Source of the DNA: Candidatus Latescibacterota bacterium
GTDB lineage: Bacteria; JAAXHH01; JABIQT01
Assembly (NCBI GenBank): GCA_018667995.1
Contig: JABIQT010000297.1
Span: 1-5,433 of the forward strand
Direction of reading: 5' to 3'
DNA length: 5,433 nucleotides
Positions 1 through 5,433 of this stretch are shown here, in pieces. Position numbers and translations under genes: made by a program. Below the pieces are notes generated by a model. That model saw only the letters and a program-made list of their open reading frames with translations, had not been told where the DNA came from and did not search any database. Positions within the stretch are counted from its first letter, which is position 1, and the number at the start of each line of letters is the position of its first letter.

Positions 1-1
1 C

Positions 2-1153
2 CGGGAGATGCTCCAACCGGGTGGCGGATTCTATGCGACGCAGGATGCTGATAGTGAGGGCGAGGAAGGGAAGTTCTTTGCCTGGACGCCAGGTCAGATC
101 GTCGAAATCTTAGGCGCTGATGACGGCGGTCTGTTTTGTCGCTATTACGGTGTCGAGGAGATCGGGAATTTCGAGCACGGAACGAGCGTCCTGCATGTGC
201 CCGTTGAAGCCGACACCTTGGCGGCACACCTCAAGATTGACGGTGCGCACCTCGGGGCTGTCCTGACTAAGGGGAGAGGACAGCTGTTCGACGTTAGGGA
301 GCAACGCGTCAAACCGGACAGGGACGAGAAAATCCTCACGGATTGGAACGGGTTGATGATTGGTAGTCTGGCTCGTGCTTACTCGCTGCTTGGAAACCGT
401 GTGTATCTTTCCGCCGCCGAAGGAACCATGCGTTTTGTGCTCGATACCATGTATCATGAAGGACGGCTGCTGCATGTGTACAAGGATGGTGAGGCGAGGC
501 TTAACGGCTACCTGGACGACTATGCTTTTTTGGTGTCGGCGCTATTAGATCTCTATGAGGCATCATTCGATACAGAATGGTTTCAAATGGCAATGGCTCT
601 GAATGGAACAATGATCGACCAGTTCTGGGATCGTGATGGGGGAGGATTTTTCTTCACGAGTTCAGACCATGAGCAGTTGATAGTCAGATCAAAGAACCCG
701 TATGACAATGCCATTCCGTCAGGGAACTCTGTCGCGGTAAATAACCTGCTCCGGCTGGCTGCCTTCACAGGACGGTCTGATTACAAGGAGATGGCCGAGA
801 AGACGCTGATTCTCTTTCACGATCTGATGAAATCTGCTCCGGGTGGATTCGGGCAACTTTTGTCTGATGTAGCATGGTATGTGGAGGGCGGCATAGAGAT
901 CGCCATCATTGGATCTGAGGCCGATCCTGCCACTATCGCTTTGCTTGAGATTGTCCGACGCAGAGATCTGCGCCATACTGTCATAGCTCTCCATGACCCC
1001 GTAAAGGGACCTGCGCCGGTCGATCTGATTCCGCTTCTAGCAGATAGGCAAGCCGTGAATGGTAAACCTACTGCCTATGTCTGCCGGGATATGGTGTGTC
1101 GGCAGCCGGTGTCGACCGCCGATGAGCTCGGCATGATACTGGATGGACCCTAA
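2..1153 (+). CDS. YyaL/SSP411-family protein, C-terminal part (5' end outside window)
   Basis: This is the C-terminal part of a YyaL/SSP411 (DUF255) family protein. The family joins an N-terminal thioredoxin-like domain to an (alpha/alpha)6 barrel like that of N-acylglucosamine 2-epimerases, and its biochemical role is poorly defined. The frame is open to the left edge, with codons Arg-Glu before the first ATG at 8, so that ATG is internal. About 383 residues are present, against roughly 650-700 in full-length members, and the thioredoxin part is missing. Numbering from the ATG at 8, family signatures are GGFYATQDADSEGEEGKF near residue 6, KILTDWNGLMI at 108-118, YLDDYAFLVSALLDLYEASF at 168-187, PSGNSVAVNNLLRL at 237-250, and a C-terminal TAYVCRDMVC at 355-364. 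No signal peptide can be judged. The stop lies 17 bases before purU on the same strand, so the two are probably co-transcribed. The family call is firm; the function is not. Confidence 0.93.
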   Translation, partial: REMLQPGGGFYATQDADSEGEEGKFFAWTPGQIVEILGADDGGLFCRYYGVEEIGNFEHGTSVLHVPVEADTLAAHLKIDGAHLGAVLTKGRGQLFDVREQRVKPDRDEKILTDWNGLMIGSLARAYSLLGNRVYLSAAEGTMRFVLDTMYHEGRLLHVYKDGEARLNGYLDDYAFLVSALLDLYEASFDTEWFQMAMALNGTMIDQFWDRDGGGFFFTSSDHEQLIVRSKNPYDNAIPSGNSVAVNNLLRLAAFTGRSDYKEMAEKTLILFHDLMKSAPGGFGQLLSDVAWYVEGGIEIAIIGSEADPATIALLEIVRRRDLRHTVIALHDPVKGPAPVDLIPLLADRQAVNGKPTAYVCRDMVCRQPVSTADELGMILDGP

Positions 1154-1156
1154 CTT

Positions 1157-1161
1157 AAGGA
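1157..1161 (+). promoter_or_regulatory. Shine-Dalgarno sequence that supports the TTG start of purU
   Basis: AAGGA lies 9 bases before the TTG at 1171. An in-frame TAA at 1156-1158 rules out any start further upstream, and the next in-frame ATG (codon 57) would remove most of the ACT domain. TTG at 1171 is therefore the only sensible start, and this site explains how it is recognised. Confidence 0.7.
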
Positions 1162-1170
1162 CGTGATTTT

Positions 1171-2034
1171 TTGGCCGACAAGAACTTTACCGCAATTCTA
1201 CTACTGTCCTGCCCTGACAGGATAGGTCTCGTCTCCCGCATCTCGCACTTTGTTTTTGAGCGCGGGGGGAATATCCTGGACCTAGATGAGCACGTGGACC
1301 GACAGGCCAATGTCTTCTCAGTTAGGGTTGCCTGGGACATGGCAGACTTCTCGATTTCCGCCTCTGAACTCAACGAAGCGTTTACGCCTCTCGGGAAGGA
1401 ATTTCATGCGACATGGAAGATCAAGTTTACGCTTGAGCCAACGAAGATCGCCATTTTCGTTTCAAAGTACGATCATTGTTTACAGGAAATCCTCTGGCGT
1501 CGAAGACTCGGTGAATTCCAGGTCGACATCCCTCTGATTATCTCCAATCATCCGGATCTGGCCCCGCTGGCCGAATACTACGACGTGCCGTTTCACGTCG
1601 TGCCCATTACAAAAGAATCCAAAGATGCACAGGAACAAGTGCAGCTGGAACTTCTGCGGTCTCACGATGTAGACACCGTCGTGCTGGCGAGATATATGCA
1701 GATTCTGTCTCCGGAATTTGTAAGCCGGTACTCTGGACGCATTATCAATATCCACCATTCCTTTCTCCCAGCTTTCATAGGTGGCAATCCTTACAAACAG
1801 GCCTATGAACGGGGTGTAAAAATCATTGGGGCCACCAGTCATTTTGTTACGGATGAACTGGATGAGGGTCCGATAATAGAGCAGGATATTGTACGAATAT
1901 CGCACAGAGACAGTGTAAAGGATTTGATACGAAAGGGCCGCGATTTGGAACGGCTGGTTCTCGCGCGTGCACTTCATCACCATGTAGAACATCGGATTCT
2001 CGTCAACAAGAATAAGACAGTTATTTTCGACTAA
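1171..2034 (+). CDS. purU: formyltetrahydrofolate deformylase
   Basis: PurU hydrolyses 10-formyltetrahydrofolate to formate and tetrahydrofolate in the cytoplasm. It balances the one-carbon pool and supplies formate, for example for PurT-type purine synthesis. The 287 residues match the usual length of about 280-290. Residues 6-85 form the ACT domain, with the PurU-typical GGNILDLDEHVDRQ at 32-45; in characterised PurU proteins this domain mediates control by methionine and glycine. Residues 90-285 form the formyltransferase-fold domain, with IPLIISNHPDL at 120-130, VLARYMQILSPEF at 171-183, NIHHSFLPAFIGG at 193-205 and HFVTDELDEGPIIEQD at 224-239. Asn193, His195 and Asp231 align with the Asn-His-Asp catalytic set of PurN and PurU. 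The start is TTG, forced by an upstream in-frame stop. The gene sits 17 bases after the YyaL-like gene and 9 bases before the peptidase-acetyltransferase gene. The ACT domain argues against a purely biosynthetic formyltransferase. Confidence 0.96.
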   Translation: MADKNFTAILLLSCPDRIGLVSRISHFVFERGGNILDLDEHVDRQANVFSVRVAWDMADFSISASELNEAFTPLGKEFHATWKIKFTLEPTKIAIFVSKYDHCLQEILWRRRLGEFQVDIPLIISNHPDLAPLAEYYDVPFHVVPITKESKDAQEQVQLELLRSHDVDTVVLARYMQILSPEFVSRYSGRIINIHHSFLPAFIGGNPYKQAYERGVKIIGATSHFVTDELDEGPIIEQDIVRISHRDSVKDLIRKGRDLERLVLARALHHHVEHRILVNKNKTVIFD

Positions 2035-2036
2035 GG
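2033..2036 (+). promoter_or_regulatory. Shine-Dalgarno sequence overlapping the purU stop codon
   Basis: AAGG overlaps the last two bases of the purU TAA (2032-2034) and lies 7 bases before the ATG at 2044. This arrangement is typical of translational coupling, in which a ribosome finishing purU exposes or reuses the site for the next gene. It also supports ATG 2044 as the true start of the downstream gene. Confidence 0.6.
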
Positions 2037-2043
2037 CATTGCC

Positions 2044-4725
2044 ATGATCCCCCTATCTGTGAAGACCTTCTGCAAGAATACATTGCCTCAGGTTCATGCG
2101 GCTGTAATCGGTACCAGGATGATTGACGATGTCCGGGACATCGTAGAAACCGATAGATGGAATTCATTTGACCGATTTCACGATACGACCAAGAACCTAG
2201 TTAATAAATACCACGCAGCCGGCGTCAAAGCCGAAGTGTATAGTGCCCAGACCGGAGGCTCCACCGACTCCGGCCGATGGGTCATTCAGGAGGCTTCGGA
2301 CGTGAACGGCGCGACTGTAGATATTGTCGCGCCTGTAAAAGAGCCGTTGTTGAACTTCGCGGATAATCCGTGGCATGTCATCCAATGGAGTGCCGGCACC
2401 GCCACGCAGGGGCTTACATGCGATATCGTTGTCGTGGATACGAATGAGGAGCTGGATGCGATTTCTAGTGCAGCGCTCACCGGGAAAATCATACTTACGG
2501 CGATGAGCCCACGTGGACTGCTTCGCAAGGTCGATCGCACGGGTGCCGCAGGAATCATAACGGATCAGGGACAGGCTCATTTGCCGGATGCTACACCGTG
2601 GGTCAAATTTGGTTGGGGGCAGATACCCCGCTCGGAAAACGCCACACGCCTGCTAGGGCTGGCGATATCACGCAACAGAGGTAAGCGTCTCCGAAGCCTG
2701 ATAGCCACCCACGGCACGCTCGCAGTGCATGTAACGGTCGATATCCGCAAATACGTGGGTAGCCATGATGTGGTGAGCGGCATCGTGGAGGGGAAGGACG
2801 ATCCACAGGACGAAATCTGGGTGCTCGCTCACAGTGCGGAACCAGGAGCGGTGGACAATGCTTCCGGAGTTTCCGTGTGTCTGGAGATGGCCCGAGTGCT
2901 TCAGGATTTGATTGCGGAAGGCAAGATTCCGCGCCCTCGGCGATCCATCAGGTTCCTCAATGCTTACGAGTGCTATGGCTTCTTCCACTATATGGAACAT
3001 GTCAAGCGGCTTCAAACACCTCTGGCCGGAGTCTGCCTCGATACCCTAGGTATTCGACCGGAGCTCTGCGACGGAAACCTATCGTGGCGGTCGACCATCC
3101 CTATGTCTGCCGGATTTGTCGACCGCATCGGTGAACAAATGCTGCGCGCAACTCTTGAATTGGGGAATCCCGGGTATACGCTGCACTCGGGGGCGTTTAT
3201 TGCCACGTCGGATACGTTGGCTGGTGATCCTCAACACGGTTTCCCCTGTCCCTGGCTCACCACTCACTATCTCGATGAAGGTGTTTACCACGCGTACCAT
3301 AGCTCCGCTGACACGGTAGATCTACTTAGTGCCGACGGGTTAGCCGTATGTGCCTCTGCCATTGCTGGCTATCTCTTGTATCTCGCCAATATGGGAAGCG
3401 AGGAGATTGTTCAGATTGCGGCAACGGAAACGGAAAAAACCGCTTCGGTACTTAGTGGTGGTTTGAAAGTTCCTGGTTCTGGGCTGGCACCTTCGACACG
3501 TCACGTTCAAGGTCTGGATCAAGAGCCAGTTTCTGGGGATCAAACTCTTCTGGCCGGTGACGCCTCCTATCTTCGTGAGGCACACGCCACGTCGATGAAG
3601 CGTTTGAAGCGCTGGATGTGGGGCGGAGATCGAAGGGCAGTGTTGACCTATCTTGACGAGAGCTCAAAGCGAATAGAGGCCGCGCTGGCACCATACGGGG
3701 TTGTGGAACCTACCACAGAGGCGGGCGCCGATAGCATACCATATAGAACAGCATTCCTTTCTCCGTCTTTGGCTAATGTACCCGAGCCCGTTGCCAAGAC
3801 CATTGCGGCGGCAGATCTTGCAGACTGGGCCTTATTCTGGGCGAACGGACAAAGATCCATAGGTGAGATATCCGAGCTGCTCTCTTGTGAGTATCAGGAA
3901 CACGTGGAGGTTGGACGGGTCATCAGGTACTTCGGTGGGCTCGAAGCTCTCGGGTACGTACGTATTCTCTCGCACGATGAATGGATATCAAAAGACATGC
4001 TGATCCGCGACCTTAATCGTCTCGGTCTCGTCCCGGGCATGGATGTCATGGTACACAGTTCGTTGGCAAGAATTGGATACGTAGAGGGCGGTCCGGATAC
4101 GGTGGTGGACGCTCTGTTGGAGGCAGTGGGCCCGGAGGGTACCGTGCTGGCCCCATCATTCAACCATCGAACAGCCGAGGTGTACAATCCCATGACGACG
4201 CCAACGATAAGCGGCAGCATTCCCGATGCGCTCTGGCGAAGGACCGAAGCAGAACGCAGCATGCAGGCAACACATGCCGTCGCAGCAGTAGGTCAACGAG
4301 CTGCCATGTACTGCTGTCAGGATCATTATGTGCAGGGCATCTGGTCGCCGGAGAGTCCTATTGGTCGGTTGGTCCATGGCGAAGGCTATCTGCTATCGCT
4401 GGGTGTGGCTCATGACAGAACCACGGCCTATCACGTGGCAGAGACATCCATGAGATGTGGTTGTATAGATCCCTTTGGCAACACCGATCGCGTAGTTATA
4501 CAAGGCGAAGTGCAGCAAGTACGAGGATTGGCATTCCGATCAGAAGAATGTCCGGTAGACCCGATGATGCTGCACGAACCATTGAGATCTCGCGGCCTTG
4601 AAGCGTTCGGCAAGGTAGGGAATGCAGATAGTACGCTGGTAAAGGGGAAGGATCTTTGGGACATGCGCCGCGAGCAGCTCGGTGATAGTTGCCGCACGTG
4701 TAGTATCAAACCTCTATTGCGGTAA
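2044..4725 (+). CDS. fusion protein: M28/DUF4910-like peptidase with PA domain, winged-helix-like module, AAC(3)-family acetyltransferase domain
   Basis: This 893-residue protein appears to hold three modules. Residues about 25-450 resemble M28 (clan MH) zinc aminopeptidases. A PA domain is inserted at about 125-180. Likely metal or catalytic residues are His263, Asp271 in VDNASG, Glu309, Asp333 in CLDTLG, and His419 in YHSSADT. His263 sits in AHSAEP rather than a clear HxD. Residues about 590-645 (ALFWANGQRSIGEISELL, then GGLEALGYVRIL) look like the small winged-helix module found after such peptidases. Residues about 650-893 match the AAC(3)/YokD family: VHSSLARIGYVEGG at 670-683, GPEGTVLAPSF at 696-706, SPESPIGRL at 768-776, and TAYHVAE at 794-800 with the His797/Glu800 pair. 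No ribosome-binding site precedes the third module and the frame is unbroken, so this is a genuine fusion. No signal peptide or membrane segment is seen, so it is probably cytoplasmic. Substrates are unknown. Domain calls are good; the combined role is inference. Confidence 0.85.
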   Translation: MIPLSVKTFCKNTLPQVHAAVIGTRMIDDVRDIVETDRWNSFDRFHDTTKNLVNKYHAAGVKAEVYSAQTGGSTDSGRWVIQEASDVNGATVDIVAPVKEPLLNFADNPWHVIQWSAGTATQGLTCDIVVVDTNEELDAISSAALTGKIILTAMSPRGLLRKVDRTGAAGIITDQGQAHLPDATPWVKFGWGQIPRSENATRLLGLAISRNRGKRLRSLIATHGTLAVHVTVDIRKYVGSHDVVSGIVEGKDDPQDEIWVLAHSAEPGAVDNASGVSVCLEMARVLQDLIAEGKIPRPRRSIRFLNAYECYGFFHYMEHVKRLQTPLAGVCLDTLGIRPELCDGNLSWRSTIPMSAGFVDRIGEQMLRATLELGNPGYTLHSGAFIATSDTLAGDPQHGFPCPWLTTHYLDEGVYHAYHSSADTVDLLSADGLAVCASAIAGYLLYLANMGSEEIVQIAATETEKTASVLSGGLKVPGSGLAPSTRHVQGLDQEPVSGDQTLLAGDASYLREAHATSMKRLKRWMWGGDRRAVLTYLDESSKRIEAALAPYGVVEPTTEAGADSIPYRTAFLSPSLANVPEPVAKTIAAADLADWALFWANGQRSIGEISELLSCEYQEHVEVGRVIRYFGGLEALGYVRILSHDEWISKDMLIRDLNRLGLVPGMDVMVHSSLARIGYVEGGPDTVVDALLEAVGPEGTVLAPSFNHRTAEVYNPMTTPTISGSIPDALWRRTEAERSMQATHAVAAVGQRAAMYCCQDHYVQGIWSPESPIGRLVHGEGYLLSLGVAHDRTTAYHVAETSMRCGCIDPFGNTDRVVIQGEVQQVRGLAFRSEECPVDPMMLHEPLRSRGLEAFGKVGNADSTLVKGKDLWDMRREQLGDSCRTCSIKPLLR

Positions 4726-4753
4726 AAGTGTCCGCTACTCGACACTTGCGGTA
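4717..4753. repeat. 8-base direct repeat flanking the hairpin
   Basis: TTGCGGTA occurs at 4717-4724, where it covers most of the last codons and stop of the fusion gene, and again at 4746-4753, 29 bases further on. The two copies bracket the 7-bp hairpin. Only one pair is present and it is short, so chance is quite possible. No larger repeat array was seen. Confidence 0.3.
4726..4747 (+). terminator. possible weak terminator hairpin after the fusion gene
   Basis: AAGTGTC (4726-4732) and GACACTT (4741-4747) are perfect inverted repeats around an 8-base loop, starting on the base after the stop codon. Position and orientation suit the end of the + strand operon. The stem is only 7 bp with moderate GC, and no T-run follows, so it does not meet the criteria for a classical intrinsic terminator. 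It may only protect the 3' end, or be chance. Confidence 0.3.
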
Positions 4754-4844
4754 GACGGGGCCGGACTGGAGTAAATCGAAGTCATTTCTATTGGCCTGAA
4801 TGTGATTGTGGAACGGAATTGCCGCGAGATTAGTATCTCACGCC

Positions 4845-4860
4845 ACGGTGAGCTCGCCGT
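4845..4860. other. imperfect palindrome in the intergenic gap
   Basis: ACGGTGAGCTCGCCGT is a near-perfect 16-base palindrome centred on GAGCTC, with one mismatched pair (T/G) that would still form a wobble pair in a + strand RNA. It lies between the convergent genes, 43 bases beyond the ketosynthase stop. A shorter palindrome, GAGAT-TAGT-ATCTC, is at 4826-4839. Neither is followed by a T-run on either strand. These could be protein-binding sites or transcript-end structures, but nothing else supports a specific role. The rest of the 177-base gap holds no recognisable gene. Confidence 0.3.
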
Positions 4861-4902
4861 AAACTGGCAGGTTACCTGGAATCGGATGGAAGCTCAGGTT
4901 GT

Positions 4903-5433
4903 CTATTCAATGGGGCGGGATAGAACGCAGGCATTTACGCCTCCTATTCCCATGGACATTTTTCCGGCTACCCCATTGGACGGTTCACAATGGTCATCGA
5001 ATACGAACCGGCTGTGGATCTTACCGATTTCCTCATTGAGTTCGGATCTTTTGAGAGGTATTGGCAGCATCTTGCCGTGCTCGTAACCCAGGTATTGTGC
5101 CGTAAGTTCCCAGCCTCCACCGGCGCTCATGCCATGACCAAATATGCCCTTACGGGCAGTCACCAGGACTGACTCGGGCACCACATCCAACAGGTTTTCC
5201 ATTTCGAGATAATCGCCTGGGGTAGCTGTGGCATGGAGATCCCAGGTATCAATTACATCTGGAGTGATACCGGCGTCACTGATTGCTTGGTGAATGGCAG
5301 AGAGAGGACCCTCCTTCGAAGGTGTGATGATGTGATCCGCGTCCGAACTCACACCTACAGTTAACGGCTCCATACCCATCGCCCGGTAGCCTCGTGACGT
5401 CATATACTCGTAGTCACCGACGATCCAGAGTAC
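4903..5433 (-). CDS. beta-ketoacyl-ACP synthase (FabF/KAS II-like), C-terminal part (5' end outside window)
   Basis: This is the C-terminal part of a thiolase-fold ketosynthase, which condenses malonyl-ACP with an acyl chain in fatty acid or polyketide synthesis. The frame is open to the right edge, so the ATG complementary to 5401-5403 is internal; 176 residues are visible of a usual 400-420. Numbering from the edge, His67 in DLHATATPGD matches the first active-site histidine (HGTSTP in FabF). Lys95 and His100 in KGIFGHGMSAGGG match the conserved lysine and second catalytic histidine. GIGGVNA at 162-168 matches the C-terminal GFGGTN loop, with Ile in place of the usual gatekeeper Phe. The active-site cysteine would lie outside the window. 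The gene ends at TAG 4903-4905 and faces the + strand operon across a 177-base gap. The sequence departs from housekeeping FabF at several motifs, so a specialised synthase is possible. Pathway and chain length cannot be told from this piece. Confidence 0.88.
   Translation of the reverse strand, partial: VLWIVGDYEYMTSRGYRAMGMEPLTVGVSSDADHIITPSKEGPLSAIHQAISDAGITPDVIDTWDLHATATPGDYLEMENLLDVVPESVLVTARKGIFGHGMSAGGGWELTAQYLGYEHGKMLPIPLKRSELNEEIGKIHSRFVFDDHCEPSNGVAGKMSMGIGGVNACVLSRPIE

Noticed and set aside
8-8. ATG at position 8 as the true start of the first gene
   Set aside because: The frame is open upstream to the window edge, and the Arg-Glu before the Met continues the family's motif, so the gene is truncated by the window.
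1480-1992. 170-codon open frame on the - strand
   Set aside because: It lies entirely antisense to purU, whose protein is conserved throughout. Its translation shows no recognisable family and no plausible ribosome-binding context was seen.
3894-4262. 122-codon open frame on the - strand
   Set aside because: It is antisense to the winged-helix-like module and the start of the acetyltransferase domain, both clearly coded on the + strand. The product is low in complexity and unlike any known family.
3994-4722. Aminoglycoside-resistance gene
   Set aside because: The domain belongs to the AAC(3) superfamily, but the superfamily is broad, the RSxHP motif is altered, and it is fused to a peptidase. 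Nothing shows activity on aminoglycosides.
3997-4725. Separate acetyltransferase gene starting at the internal ATG 3997
   Set aside because: The codon falls at the domain boundary, but no Shine-Dalgarno sequence precedes it and the frame continues unbroken from the peptidase region, so one fused protein is the simpler reading.
4802-5086. 94-codon open frame on the + strand after the fusion gene
   Set aside because: Most of it is antisense to the ketosynthase coding region, and the translation has no recognisable domain. It is best explained as a shadow of that gene.
1-5433. CRISPR array, insertion sequence, tRNA or rRNA
   Set aside because: No spaced repeat series, transposase, terminal inverted repeats or RNA-gene signatures were seen. 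The window is almost fully accounted for by four coding regions.

Overview
The window is bacterial DNA of roughly balanced base composition with densely packed genes. It holds three genes in a row on the + strand (1-4725) and one gene on the - strand running in from the right edge (4903-5433). The host cannot be fixed from the sequence. All four products look bacterial, and purU begins with TTG. There is no tRNA, rRNA, insertion sequence or CRISPR array to help place it.

Left to right: (1) the C-terminal half of a YyaL/SSP411-type protein (thioredoxin-like plus (alpha/alpha)6-barrel family), cut by the left edge. (2) A complete formyltetrahydrofolate deformylase, PurU, with an N-terminal ACT domain and a C-terminal formyltransferase-fold hydrolase domain. 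(3) A large 893-residue protein that appears to join an M28-type (DUF4910-like) metallopeptidase with an inserted PA domain, a small winged-helix-like module, and a C-terminal domain of the aminoglycoside N3-acetyltransferase (AAC(3)/YokD) superfamily. (4) After a 177-base gap, the C-terminal part of a FabF-like beta-ketoacyl synthase on the opposite strand, facing the first three genes.

Genes 1-3 are separated by only 17 and 9 bases, and the ribosome-binding sequence of gene 3 overlaps the purU stop codon, so they probably form one transcript. Gene 1 looks like housekeeping. The purU and peptidase-acetyltransferase pair next to a ketosynthase suggests, without proving, a specialised pathway: PurU releases formate and tetrahydrofolate, the fusion protein carries one hydrolase-type and one acyltransferase-type domain, and the ketosynthase would build an acyl chain. 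The fusion protein is the most unusual item here. Its substrate is not readable from sequence, and calling it an antibiotic-resistance enzyme would be unsafe.
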